Part shown: in pieces, positions 43,429 through 55,900 of the stretch
Layout: every line of letters begins with the position of its first letter
How positions within the stretch are numbered: position 1 is the stretch's first letter
From: Seminavis robusta
Lineage: Eukaryota > Bacillariophyta > Bacillariophyceae > Naviculales > Naviculaceae
NCBI GenBank assembly: GCA_903772945.1
Contig: CAICTM010000028.1
Coordinates: 110,874-174,873, forward strand
DNA: 64,000 nucleotides
Direction: 5' to 3'
Notes under the pieces: model-generated
The model's database searches: none
Seen by the model: the letters and a program-made list of their open reading frames with translations, nothing else
What the model was told of the DNA's origin: nothing
Made by a program: the position numbers and the translations under genes

Positions 43429-46400
43429 TCAAACGCTCACATGGTTGGGGGCGTCACTAACCCCTTTTGCCTCCACTCCTATCGCGCCAACCTTGGCTAC
43501 AGACTCTTTCGGATGATCTGATGGTGGCTTTGGCTCGACAGCAACTGCATCTGTTGTCGTGTCGGCCATGAAAGCTGGGCAGGGGCGCTTGGTTTTGTCG
43601 ATAATCCCTTCTTCTCCCTTTTCTGCTGCTTGTACCGCGTCTTTGTCACTGTCGGATCCGGTCACTTCCAGGATGTTTTCCTCCTTGTCGGCGATGGCTT
43701 GCTGTTCCTGGGGTGTTTCGTCATTGCTACTTGATGCCCCGGTCGGCTTTTCTGCTTTCCTTGTGCCCTCGTCCTGGGAAGGAGCATTTGGCTCCTCAGC
43801 CGTCGTAGCAAGCTTGTTCGCCTTTTCCTCCATCTCCTTCGCCTTGCGTCGCTCCTCTTGCTGCTCCATTTCGTAGCGGCCTGGTGGATCACTCATTTGT
43901 CGGCGTTTGGGAACTATCGAAGTGTCTTCCGACTTGCCCTGCTTCTTCTGCCTTTTGTTGCTGGCTGCCAGGGCCAAGAGAGGCAAGGCAGGTGCAGATG
44001 ACAGTCGCCGTTTTAGAGCACCAATGCTGCTCGTGCCCGGAGATTGGGACGAGTGATCATCCGTCTTCAAAGGAGACATTGGCTCTGTTGGAATTGCAAT
44101 GCTGGACACGGAGGGCATTTCCATCTCCCCACTCGCGTTGCTGCGGTCGTCCATGGCTGTCAGTGCAATGGCGACCTCCATCTCAGGACTGCAGGTACGA
44201 TGGTCCTGATCAGACGAGTTGGAGCTGCTAATGGAGATGGAAGAGCCGCCAAGCCGCGTAGCCGTGTCCTCCTTCGTGTCTTTGACTGCACCGGTTGCAG
44301 AGTGAGACCCAACTGAAGAGACATCACTGCAACCGCTGGCTGCTAACTTATTAGAGGATGATATCACTTCACGCTTGATGCAGCGACACAGGTGAGGCAG
44401 TGCCTTGTGGAACATCTCGTGGAAATAGGCTCCCGTCGGCTTACGCTTGAAGCCAAACGCATCCAACTCTGCCTTGAAGTGAGCAAGTGATGTCAACCCC
44501 AGCCACCTGCAAAATGTAAAATCGAAAGAATCCAAAAAGAAGGTTAGGTCGTCGTCAACACGCATCCATAACAGAGCAAGGGCTATACAACACTTACCTG
44601 ACACAACCCATCTGTTCAAACTGTTTCTCGTCTACAATGCCAAAGGCACGACCAGATTCATGCCACGTTACCAAACGGCCAAAGCCATGCTCCTCATGAG
44701 AATCACTGAGGAACGCATGAAGCCTGACAGGGAAGGGCTGTTCACGACCATGCTGCTTGAGGTACTTGGCATGACGAGGGGCGGCAGCCACACCACCAGT
44801 GCCGCTGCTGCTGTGGTGGGAGCCAATACTGCTGCTGCTCTCCTCCAAAAGGTTGCAAATCTGACGACTGCTGGTGGTAGGAGAACTTGGACTCTGACAT
44901 CCACTGCTGCTGACCTCTCGTGTCACCACTGGTGGTGGAATGATTTGAGTCAGAGCCGTCTCGAGCACATCCTTGATACTACCAGGAGGAGGAGGATTGA
45001 CTGATGCGATGTTCAAATCGGGAAGGAACTGCATGCGATAAAAGTCGGGTTCGACATTATTATCGTGGCGGCCCTTGGGTCGTCCCCGAACAGTCCCATG
45101 AACATTTTTGGGTCGACGAGTAATATTGGCACATAGTTCTGGTCGTCCTCTCAAAAAGGCCGTGTGATAGTAGGCTCCCTTGTCGGGTCCCGACTTGCCA
45201 ATCCTGACAAATCCATACGCCTTGAGCTGTGCTCGAAAGGAAGCGAACTCGGAGTGTCGAAACAAGGGCAAGACGGCGGCACAGAACAAGTCCTTGTCAT
45301 TGACGAGAAAGCATCGCCCATGAGGAGCCCAACAGAGAATATTTTGGTATCCAAACTTTTCCGACAATGTGAGTAGGGAATGTAGCTTGAAGGGGAAGTA
45401 GTTTTGTGCCATCATTTGTCCCACCCGAGCCCTTTTGCGATTAGCAGACTTATTATTGGCTGCTGCACCGTCAGAAGAATCGGCATCGTGTGTCTCTTCG
45501 GCTGCTGCAGTGGTGGGTGATGATGATGATGGTGGGAGTTCGACTAGTAGTCGTCCCTGCTGCTGCTGCTCCTGACCTGAGGAAGACTGCTGCGAATCCA
45601 AAAAGAGTCCGTCGGGCAACTTGTCAATCATGGACTTGGTGGACGTGTCGGACATGGGAGACACAATGGACCTGTGCCGGGTGACCTTGGGAGTGCAGGG
45701 AGCCGAAGTGGGTCGTGGTCCTCCTCCACCACCACGGATAAAGGAACTCTTGATGTGATTTCGACTTTTAATGAGACGACACAACTGTGGCTGTTCCCGG
45801 ACGAAATCTGGATGATAGTACGCCTCCACGTCGCCCGCAGCACTTTGTACCCGTTGGAACGCGTGTAGGAACAATTGTGCTCGAAAGGACGCATGCCCCG
45901 GAGTGCCCAGCATTTCTGCGAGCCCTTGGATTTCAAAGTCTTCGGAGCTGTGTACGGCAAAGGAATGACCTCCCGGTTGCCAGCTCATGATCCGTTCCAA
46001 TCCCAGGTCGTAGACTCCATGGCAGAGCAAATAGTGGAGTCTTGAGGGAAAGCTGAGCCCGACGAGTCGTGATGTGACAGTGGCGTGCATGGAAGAGGAA
46101 AATGCCTGATTGCTGAAGCCGCCCATGGACATGGAAGGGTAGGCAGTGGGTCCAGACGTTGGGCTTGGATTTGGACTGTCTTGCATCTTTCGGATCATGT
46201 GTGCCAACTGAGGCTTGTCCCTCATGAACATGGCGTGGTAGTAGTCTCCTTCGTAGGGGCCTGTCCAAACATAGATAGATAGGATGAGAATGGTAAGTTA
46301 GGTAGGTTCAGTCAGCATAGTAAGGTAGCTTTTTAAAAGCTCAGACAAGCTACCAGTCTTGACGTTTTAAAACAAGGACTGACTTACCATGATCTACCCT

Positions 46401-46961
46401 CTGAAATCCGTACAAACTGAGTAACTGTCCGAACATTTCTACATTGGCATTGCGGTATAACCTAGGTAGAACGTCTCGTTCAAAGGCGTCGCAGTTGAGA
46501 ATGCAGAAACTTCTTCCGTCATTGTCCGGTTGCCACTGGATGACTCGTGGATCCGACGTGCTGAGCAGTTGATGGAGTTTCACAGGAAAGCTAGCATCGT
46601 GGCCACCGCAATGCTGCTGCTGTTGCTGCTGCTTGCGAAGCTTGAGCTGTTGACTTTGACTAGCTCGTCTAGCTTTGGCTCGCTGCATTGCGGATGCAGT
46701 GTGCATAAGATTGTTGGAACTGGAAGAAGGGGTATAAGGAATGCTAGTCGTGGTGACTGTGGCAGTGGGAGAGTTGCCAGTCAAATCATACGTTGACACT
46801 TGTCTAGTAGTTGAGGTAGTTGTGCTGGTAGTTACAGCTGTAGAGGCTTTGGACTTAGCCGAAGCAGCTGAAGCACTGACTGAAGATTTGGATTTCCCTT
46901 CTTCAGCACTTGGACTGCTTGAGCCTGAGCTTGAGCCTGAGTTTGATACTACCACTTCCAT
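43429..46961 (-). CDS. Protein with four HSF-type DNA-binding domains
   Basis: Three exons, complement of 43429..44506, 44598..46260 and 46388..46961; about 1,104 residues. The start is the first true ATG (MEVVVSNSG). Four heat-shock-factor DNA-binding domains follow one another: about 124-215 (FPVKLHQLL...YGFQRV, completed across intron 1), 261-361 (FPSRLHYLL...FQRV), 479-590 (FPFKLHSLL...YGFVRI) and 699-790 (FPVRLHAFL...FGFKRK, completed across intron 2). Each has the FPxxLHxxL helix, an I/VxW...G..F strand, a SFRAQL-like recognition helix and a YYH...F.R..P.L end. Linkers are Ser/Gly/Gln-rich, and the 300-residue tail is acidic and Lys/Glu-rich. No HR-A/B trimerisation coiled coil is obvious. 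HSF factors normally have one such domain and bind nGAAn repeats as trimers. This one may bind DNA as a monomer with four heads. Confidence 0.88.
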
Positions 46962-49148
46962 CTTTCTTTTATTAAAGCTTAACTTAAGATCTCTCAATCA
47001 AGTCAGATCAAGTCAGATCAGATCAAAGGGTAGACTGATCGATTGATTGCAAAATTATGTGGTGTTCTTGTGGTTGGGCTTGGCTTTGCTTTGCTGCGGC
47101 TAAGCGACATGAATGTCATGCACAAATAAATAAAACAAAGGCATACCCTTCCTGTAAAGCGGTTGTTTGGCAGGGTGACGTTTTTCTGTCAAAGTGAGAA
47201 GAGACGAAAAAGAGAGATGCTATTTCCTCATTAGCGCGAGCCTCACACCGCGCAGCTCTTTAATTACTTTGAGTTATCCCAGAGGTCATTTCCAAACACA
47301 CGTACAAACCTCGTAGGTTTCTACAGACGCGAAGAAGAAAAAGACGTCGGAAAGAGGTAATCACAGTGACTATTTTAAACGTTGAGTTCTCACAAGGCTA
47401 CTAATTACCGTATCTCACCAGATTTTGGCCACGCTAAGTATCTTTTTCTCATTTAGACTAGAATCTTTCTCAGGGCCTAAGTAACTGATCTCAGCCATTC
47501 ACAGCATTGTTTTGTATCTCAGGTCTGTACCCAATTCCAAACCAGTGAGACAACACAGAAGTACCGCTTCCCCCCCTCTTCACGAGTTTTCACAGCAACC
47601 TCTCATTCGTTCATCAAGGCAAGAGTGAACACACCTGTCGTAGCTCCTGTCGTCATCCAAGCTCCTGTGAAAGAACCAATACCTTGTAAATCATTGACAT
47701 GCGGCCCTCACAACCAGTGGTTCTTGAATTGTGAAGTGCGTTACTGTATTAGCCTTATTAGCTGAATCGTAAAGAGAAGCTTCAACCTGACTGGGATGGT
47801 TCTGTAGAGCAGGCCGCACAGCTTCTTCTAATAGCTTGGACGGACAAAAGGCAGACAAAGCCAACCTTGCTGTGAATATCTGCCATCTCACCTTAGTTCG
47901 CCAGCCAGCTTACTAGAGCACTAGAGCACTAGAGCCAGGTATCCGCTAACAGTAGAGCAAGATGTAAATACATGTTGCTTGTGCTCGGCTGCTCAGCTCT
48001 TCCACCAACGTCTAACTAAGCCCCTGCAGGCACCGATACAAGTCTAGCTAGCTAGTACCAACCCCACCAAGTTGGGCTGCCATCCGAGAAGGCTGTGAAT
48101 ACTACAGAGCAGCGATAATAGTCAAGAGGGCGGGCTACCCCGCTCGTAGCTGGCTGCTGTAACGGTACCGGTTCCCTTTCGGACAGACAGAGCAGCTGTA
48201 GATCCTTGTGAATGCTTTCTCCTGCTACGGTATCATTCCTCTCACTGTACATGTACTTCCGTTCGTGTAATTTGCACGGGGTCGCTCAGCTTCAGTCCTC
48301 AATCCGCCCCTTCGCCCGCCCGTCCTCCTCATTGCTTCACCAAGATATTCCGAGCGAGTCCTGTCAAAACTGCCAATAGTACCCAGCCACCCCAGCGTCC
48401 TCCACATCTTCAGCCACATCTTCAGCCACACATGCTAGACAGACTCCATACATGTAGAAGTGCATGGATCGCTTTACGACGTACCGTAGAAGCGAAGAAC
48501 CGGATAGCCCGAAGACGAGACCTGCAAAGAAACGATACTAGCGAACTCCAGCCACAGAACAGCCACAGTGTGCGGAAGCAAGCGAAAATTCCGCGAGGAT
48601 GAATCGTTTGCGGTGTACCATACATGTACCAGAGGAGGCAAAAGCTCGAGCGAATATAAACATCCAACACAGATACCGTTCAATGAATCCTTTGCATTAT
48701 TGTACGAGATCGGATCCTTTTGGTTCCACAGTTAGTTGAAAAGGAAGGCGGCGGGCAGAAACGAGACTGGAGAGGCACAGGAATCTTTACTTAGCTTTAC
48801 CAGCTTATTAATCACCATCGCAACCTCGAGGATCCATGCGAAGGTGATCCCTTGTAAAGGAACCTAATGCAAGCCCTTTTGGTGTGTTCAAATTGCAAAG
48901 CCACAATGCAAGATCTGTTTGCTAACTAGCTAGCCAGGATAAAGGAGCGACCATTAGTGACAAACGTCAGACTGAGAGAGTCTCTCTGCCAGTACAGGTA
49001 TGTGCTGCAACTGATTGAAGCCTGATCGCTTCCTTACGCACTCAATTGTAACTCTAGCCAATAACTATGGGATTTATCATTGAAATACTAGCTATCCATG
49101 TAGGTAGTATGAAACAGATAGATAGATTGACTAATGAGTTAGCTAGTA
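46962..49148. other. Gene-free stretch of about 2.2 kb
   Basis: Upstream of the HSF gene and downstream of the cyclophilin gene. Repeated AGTCAGATCA sits near 47000-47030 in the probable HSF leader. CTAGCTAG and TACCGGTT-type sites appear near 48040-48170, and a short CTTCAGCCACA duplication at 48409-48430. No gene supported. Confidence 0.5.
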
Positions 49149-49835
49149 CTACAGCACTCCACTGGCGACAATAGCAATTGGATCAATGGGTTTGTTTTGC
49201 GGTGGTTTGACCTTTACCTTTTCCATTTGATGTACTAAATCCATTCCCTGTTGCACCACTCCAAAAACGGCATATCGATCATCGGCCCATCCGGCATCTT
49301 GCGCAATATTGATAAAGAATCGTGAATCGACACTACCATCGAGACTGCGTACCATACTGACGAGTCCTTCTTTGGAATGCTTCAGATCGTAATTATCGGG
49401 TTCAAACGACTTGCCGCCATCAAAACTGCTGGTGCCCGTTTTGCCCGAGTTGTCTCCAATGGCGCCACCTTGGACGGTCAGCTCCGAAAGGACGCGGTAA
49501 AAGGTGGTTCCCGCATACCGATTGCCTTGACAGAGACTTACAAAGTTTTGTGTGACGCGTGGCATGACGTCTCCAAAGAGTCCCATCACAATACGACCCT
49601 TGGTACTACCTTCTCCAAATTCGACGTCCAAGTAGACTTGTTTGGTGACTTGCGCCATTTCCGGGTCTAGATAAGACGCATGCGCTGGTGCTATTGGTAG
49701 TGTAGTACATGCTGTGCCGGCAATCAGAATGGAAGAACAGGCATCTCGTCGACTGAAGGATGGCCCTGATAGTGCCAGTGATAGACTCACTAACAGCAAG
49801 GCTTGGAGTACACGTACATGTATTGGCAGCGTCAT
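49149..49835 (-). CDS. Cyclophilin-type peptidyl-prolyl isomerase, predicted thylakoid-lumen
   Basis: Single exon, 228 residues from the ATG in ATACCATGACG; another in-frame ATG at 49895 would add 20 polar residues before the signal peptide. The N-terminus has a signal peptide (VLQALLLVSLSLALSG) ending near PSFSRRDA. A twin-arginine-led hydrophobic segment follows (SSILIAGTACTTLPIA) with an AHA cleavage site before SYLD, the layout of a lumen protein. The cyclophilin domain shows VYLDVEFG, GRIVMGLFGD, TQNFVSLC, FYRVLSEL, VQGG, DSRFFINIA and YAVFGVVQQGMDLV. The catalytic Arg and Gln are kept (FYR, VQGG). The usual Phe-Met after the Arg loop is Leu-Thr and the late His is Tyr, so activity may be altered. 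It is divergent from the plastid gene at 50381. Confidence 0.88.
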   Translation of the reverse strand: MTLPIHVRVLQALLLVSLSLALSGPSFSRRDACSSILIAGTACTTLPIAPAHASYLDPEMAQVTKQVYLDVEFGEGSTKGRIVMGLFGDVMPRVTQNFVSLCQGNRYAGTTFYRVLSELTVQGGAIGDNSGKTGTSSFDGGKSFEPDNYDLKHSKEGLVSMVRSLDGSVDSRFFINIAQDAGWADDRYAVFGVVQQGMDLVHQMEKVKVKPPQNKPIDPIAIVASGVL

Positions 49836-49953
49836 GGTATTCAATTGAGTTGAGTTGATAGATGTCTGTGTCAAGTTGGCACTTCCATTGGCCATTTGTA
49901 TCTTTTGATAAGTTGAACCAGGCAATGGCAGTCTCAAAACAGCTTAATCGCTT

Positions 49954-50246
49954 TACTACGGCCTCCGGTTGAATTGGCCAGAATGGGCTCGGGAAGAAAA
50001 TTGGAGGGCCCCGGAAGAAAATCCGACTTTCCCTGTAGACCTCTGCTACAGTTTCTACTGAGGGACAAATCCGAACCTTCATGGAATCGGGAGGAAAATT
50101 CGACGGTGTCGCTCGGCGCGCAAAATCCAACCAACAAAGAAAAGTGCCCTTAAGTAAATTTTCTTCCCAGCCCTCGGATTTTGCTCCGGGGCCCTCCAAT
50201 TTTCTTCCCGAGCCCATTCTGGCCAATTCAACCCCAAGCCGTAGTA
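49954..50246. mobile_element. Foldback (MITE-like) element between two divergent genes
   Basis: Arms 49954..50026 and 50174..50246 are imperfect inverted copies of about 73 bases. The best block is TTGAATTGGCCAGAATGGGC followed by TCGGGAAGAAAATTGGAGGG. The outer ends match as TACTACGGC/GCCGTAGTA. The 147-base loop has no reading frame. It lies within the 545 bases separating the cyclophilin and DUF1823-like start codons, so it is inside their shared promoter region. No target duplication beyond a possible TA is visible. It could form a long hairpin if transcribed. Confidence 0.8.
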
Positions 50247-50380
50247 TATTGAATCATGAATAACTTTAACCCCAAGCCTCGGGGTACGTCAGAGTAGAGA
50301 AGCATCACCAAGACAACACACCAAGGATCCCATCGCATCCATCCATCACACAAACAACGGCAACAATTGAGAACAACAAG

Positions 50381-51284
50381 ATGACGATGAGATGTCTTTG
50401 TCTTTCAGCAGTGGCGGCGTTGGTTCTTGCCGGCAAGACTAGTGCCTTTGTACCACTTGCTACCAGCAGTAGTTTATCTCAAGGGAAGATTCTACCATCC
50501 AATTCAGCTCTTCAAGAAGGCTCAGAAGGCTCAGAATCAGAAGATAAGGAAAAGACTGAAGTAACACCAATAATTCTGGATGCGTTTCCAGAAGCAGCAG
50601 ATCCCCTGTATCCCAGTACGGGTCCCATTGGTGAGGGTGATTTTGTGATTAGTCGAGAAGGAGGTCCCACCAGGGAAGAATTGGCCAATGAGAATATTCT
50701 GCGCATTGTCAAGAGCGAATGCACGGATTTGGAAGTCAACACTCTTGTATGGAAGGGACTGGGATATCGATTCAATACACTCTCGTCAGAGTGGGAATCC
50801 ACGGAATGCTTCCCCAAATGGAAAGAAAAATATCCCACACCTCCCGATCTCATTGGCATGCAACGCATGTATTCTAGAGAAATTGATCAAATCAGTCTAC
50901 GATCCAATCAGGCATTGGTCAAATCTGTACCGGTAGACAATAAACAAAGTCTCAAGGAACACATGAAACCATTGGGGTGGAAGGGATTTCAGGTGAGTAC
51001 ATGCAAATAGTAAACACACAATCAAGCACTTAAAATACTATATCAATACTTTACTCATCTCGTGTTTTTCTTTCTCATGTTTGCAGTACAAGGAACTGAC
51101 GCCCAATTTGACTCGCAGGGCACAATGTGCCAATTGGTTGGTCTTTTATAGAGAGGAACTATTCGGATACACCATTGAAGAACTTCGAGAAAAACGACAA
51201 AAGAAAAAGGAAGCAGAGCAAGCCAAAAAGATGGCGGAAGGAACCCAGGATGAATGGTCACCGCCGGTCAAGGAGGTATACTAA
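50381..51284 (+). CDS. Plastid-targeted DUF1823-like protein
   Basis: Two exons, 50381..50992 and 51087..51284 (phase 0, GTGAGT...TTGCAG); 269 residues. The N-terminus is a signal peptide (CLCLSAVAALVLAGKTSA) with the cleavage motif TSAFVP, matching the diatom plastid ASAFAP consensus. After a Glu/Ser-rich linker comes a domain with VNTLVWKGLGYRF, FPKWKEKYPTPPDLIGMQR, SREIDQISLRSNQALVKSVP and LTPNLTRRAQCANWLVFYRE, ending in a Lys/Glu-rich helix. This agrees with the DUF1823 family of cyanobacteria and plastid-bearing eukaryotes as I recall it; a profile search would settle it. Its function is unknown to me. The plastid location is well supported by the presequence. Confidence 0.8.
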
Positions 51285-52926
51285 TTACCGGTAGACTACT
51301 ATACTAAACACACATGTACGGTACGGTATGTACATGGAAGTCAAGCATAGAATTGCAAATATCGATTACATACCGGTAGGCGTGCCAGACCAAAAATAGG
51401 ATGAATCGATGAATTTTTTCGAGGGCGACAAAGAAACTGGCACCTGGGCATGCTTACATACCAGTGCAGCACTGCAGCTGCTCACTACATGTATTAGCAA
51501 TACAATTAACGAGCTTTAGACTCAAAGTAGTAGCTCTTTTTAAAACAAGGCTGACCTTCATTGATTTGGCAGTCTTCGTGCTCCGATCCTCTCAGTGGCT
51601 ACCCTACAGTAGCTACCGAACCGCTCAATCCTGAGCTGAACATCCGAGATGGAGGGCGTCGACTGCGTTTGCCAGCTTCATAGAATCCTGGAAAAACCTT
51701 CCCCTCCATGAAAACATGTTGTCGGGGAGTGTTGTCGGGGAGCCTCACCGTATGGTACCAGTATTATGCCAAGGCAAAAGTTGAAGGATCGTCTCGTACA
51801 TGTTCCTCTACTAGACTAGCTAGCTAGAGGGGAAAAAGAACAACACCAGGGATTCCAACGTGGTCCCCCACCGTAGTACTAACCTGGCCCGACGATGCTT
51901 AACTTCGCTGAGCAGACGGGAAGCGGTGCTGTCATCGTGGTATGGTCGTTCCTGTTTGAGCAAAAGGTGCAATAGTACACAATCTAAGACTTTGGAAATG
52001 TCATCTAATGTGCGCACGATGTACTAGTAGGTGCAATACCTACCGGTGCGGCGGAGGTGAGAAGATCCAAATCCTGTCTGCACCGAGGAGGCCTTGGCAA
52101 GAACCACTGAGGTGCGTGAATGTGGTGCCTGTCTGGTACCGGTACCCAACCGATAGACAGGTGTTTGCATTGGTCTTCCAAGTCCAACCTCACGTACGGT
52201 ATCCACGTACATGTATCACACAGAATGCAAGAAACCGGGGTCTCCCTGTGGCTTGCTTGCCCATCTCCAATTACATGTATTAAGTAGCCTAAGCTGGCTT
52301 GTACAGTATCTCTACTGACGTCAGAAAAGAAAGGCAAGATTGAAGGAGAAGCTTTACATGCGCGTTTTCTAGCCGTTGCTTTTGGAAGCGAATTTGTGTC
52401 ACAACATCAAAGAAAAAAAGCGCAGGTGCTGCAGCCCGAGCATGCAGCGGGACGGAGTTGCGGGATGGGTGTCATTTCATGTCGTCGACAAACGTATGTT
52501 TCTACTTGAGGTGTCAAGGCCATGCCATCAAGCAAATCACAATCAGTCATTGCTTTGCAAGAGCGAGATTCGATAGCCTTTACTGGGATTGCAAGTTGAA
52601 ATAACGAATTTTCGTCTTGGCACGTCATAAAAAGCTCATCCTGTACGGTAGGCACGTGATGACTGGCTGCTGGATCAGGGATCGTCATTGGCACTTTCAA
52701 GATAGGAATGAATAGAAAGCTTGCTTGGCCATAAGTTAATCCTAGCTTGGTAGTTGATCATAAAAAGGAACTTGATCATTTTGACTTACCTATCTACTAG
52801 TATCTGATAGCCATCCAATAAACAGAAAAGTTCTTTGCTTCTAGCTAGCTAGCTTGTGTCAAGCTAAGCTATAACCCACACACCTATTAATAGTAGACTA
52901 CGGTACAGTTCAGTGCAGCAGGCATC
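51285..52926. other. Gene-free stretch of about 1.6 kb
   Basis: No gene supported. It has TACCGGTA at 51286-51293 and near 51372, GGTACCGGTACC near 52136, ACATGTAC palindromes, and CTAGCTAG near 51818 and 52843. Short frames of 60-110 codons lack features. Confidence 0.5.
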
Positions 52927-55900
52927 ATGAGCCCACCAAGACAAGATGACGACTTGAACAAGAACAAAGATGAAGAAAGTTTGCTAAAAGGCGAGGATTC
53001 TACAAGAGCAAAGAATGCTGGAACAGCTGGAACTGCTGCCAGTGAGAAAAGTGCCTTGTTGTCTCCCGAGTACATGTACAGTCCTTCGCCCAATTCTACC
53101 GACAGACCCAGTTTGACCAATTTGACGGAATACGGAGCTCTAATGGCGGATAGAGAAGAGGGAGAAGCTCCTCTCATTCAAATGCAAGTCAACGCAAACA
53201 ACCATAACTTGCCAGCAGCAAACAACAGCACAAGCAATAATAATAATATTGCAAACAGCTTTGGAGATGACGAATGGCCGCAAATTTCAAAGAAAAAATG
53301 CAAGAACGAACTGGTCTGGATTCTTTTGCTTTTGGTGGCACTCTTTCTAGCCATCACCACTGGACTCTCCCGCTGGGGTACTGGTAGTGATGCCAAAAAA
53401 GAAAGCCACGATCCCCATTCCGACAGCAGCAGCAGCAGTGCTTCTTCTTCCGCCACTGACAATAATTTCGCCCGTCCGTTTTCCCTAAATCACCCGGTCC
53501 ATGACTTGAATCTGCGTACAGTGCAACGTCCCGAATGGTCGGCTCCCAACCGAGAACTCTTTGCGGATATTCAAGGTCCTCTACCGACCAACTCGTGGTA
53601 CCAAAATCTGCTCCTCGCGACGAGACACGAACCCACAGAGGAGCAACGAGCTTATCCCATGCCATACGTCGTCGACACGGTGGGACCCATTCCAGGATTA
53701 CGAGTCCATCATACCAGCATGGTGGCATCCGATTTGGTGTTGCAGCTTACAAATATTCCCAGCCATGGGCTCACATTGGGAGCGGCATCGCAGTCCATGT
53801 TGCTCTCCTCCAGCGCCACTGCTTCCAAAAAGTACAAAGTCACGCACATGACGCCTCTCGGGGTCACATTGCAATGGGTGAGTTTCGTTATTTCATACAA
53901 ACTAGTGTTCGTTTGATTTTCGTTTACAATTCGATTCTCACCATTTTGTTTTATTTTATTTTATTTTTCCAACCCATGCATATTATATAGCCCAACAATC
54001 AGACCACGTCGTCGTTGACACACTCCACATCCATTGTCAAAGGAATGCCGTATGCAACCATGGCATATTCCATCCAAAATGACAGGAAACTTTACCCCAC
54101 GGAAGCCAGATTGCGAGAACAAGCAGCTTCAGACCACGATCAAGACATGCCCACCATCGTTTCGGAGGTACCCATCTCGTCACCACCATTGTTAGATGGA
54201 CAAACCAATCTAGACTGCAAGAACGTGCAATTGGTTCAAAAAGAAATGCAACTGCAGTTTCAAGGTTCCGATTATACTTGGCTCGTTTTTGTTTCCCGCC
54301 CCGTAATGGTCCGTTGCATGGAAACATCCAGTCTTCCTGGAACTTCCTTTGCCGTGCAGTTCCTATTGGACAATGATGATGATGATGATGATGATGACGA
54401 GTCGTCCGACTTGATTGTTCGAATGGCCATGGGCAATGCCTGTACTACCAATCCCGGAACTTGTGGTGCACAAACGCGACGAAAGGATCCCGAGTCGTAC
54501 ATGCGCCTCCTGAGGAAACATGCCAACTATTACCCTGGGCCCAACACGGCTGTAGGCTTTGAGTTTGAAACGGACAATGACGAATTCAACAGCATCCAAT
54601 TTGATTGGAACGTGCAGAAAATGAGGCGCGATGACCACGAGACTGAAAAGAATGCAACCAGCTTGCTCATGTTTGCTCTGCTTCATCATCAGGATATGTT
54701 CGCGGCAAGCCAGAAAGCTGGCAACAAGAACCCCCAGCTGCCGTCATACCCCCACGGAAAAGGGGGACCAAAGTCTTGTGCTACTACGCTTTTGGGACCT
54801 GCTTGTTTGGTGGAGGGATCCACATGGATGCTACAGGAGAAGCGTCAACGGGCGAGCTTTCGGGCGCCGCGTCCTCCACGCAACGAAGACTTGGCAGTCT
54901 TGGTCGACGCCTTTCGAAGTGATCTAAACTATAGTCTACCGCTATATTTCCAACGCGGTGCAGGAGACACGGTGAGTGATGATTTTGGTTTGTTGTTGCT
55001 CGGCGGAAAACGACACTGAATGCGTGCATGCCTAACAACTTTTCATTTGCTCCTTCTCTTGTTCTTTGTCGTTCCGCGTACGCTTCAGTATTTTTCCGGG
55101 AAGATGCTGGCCAAGCTGGGTCGTATTCTGACCATTGGTGAAGAACTTCATGAGATTTGTGCATCCCACGATAGCCCCAAAGAGTGCAAGGGTTTGGACG
55201 TGCCATCGCCAGAGCAGCCCGAATTTCAGCAAGCGTTGGCCAGACTTCGAAGCTCTGTAGAGGTTTGGATCAACGGAACAGCAGATACACCCTTCGTTTA
55301 CGATGGCTTGGCTACGGGTGGTTGGGGAGGCGTTGCCAGTTGTGGTTGTGACTTTGATGAGTCGCAACAGCAGTGTCGCAACCAGTATCCCGATTGCCCT
55401 GGATTCTTCAACCCCGGCCTGAACTTTGGAATGGGTAAGTCGATTGAATCCATCATTCGCTGTTTGGTTCCCATGTCCAGAAGGATGCCTATTCTGAATT
55501 CATGTAACTCGACTCGTTTGTTTTCCTGGCAGCATTCTACAATGATCATCACTTTCACTTGGGGTATCATATATATTCAGCTGCCATAGTTGCTCACTTT
55601 GATCCTCAGTGGGGGCGGGATCACTTTGAACAAGTCTTGTTGCTGGTGCGTGACATTGCCAACCCTTCGCGCGACGACAAGTCGTTTCCATTGTTCCGAA
55701 ACAAAGATTGGTTTCAAGGTAATTCCTGGGCCAGTGGCATTGCCGTGTCTCCCTTGAATGGAAGGAACCAAGAATCTTCGTCGGAGGCTATTGCGTCGTA
55801 CGAAGGTGTCGCTCTCTATGGGCAGGAAATGGTAGGTGTTCAGGTCGTCTGCAACATTCAAGAATCCTAGGTGCATCGTGTCTTACCAGCAAGAATCTCT

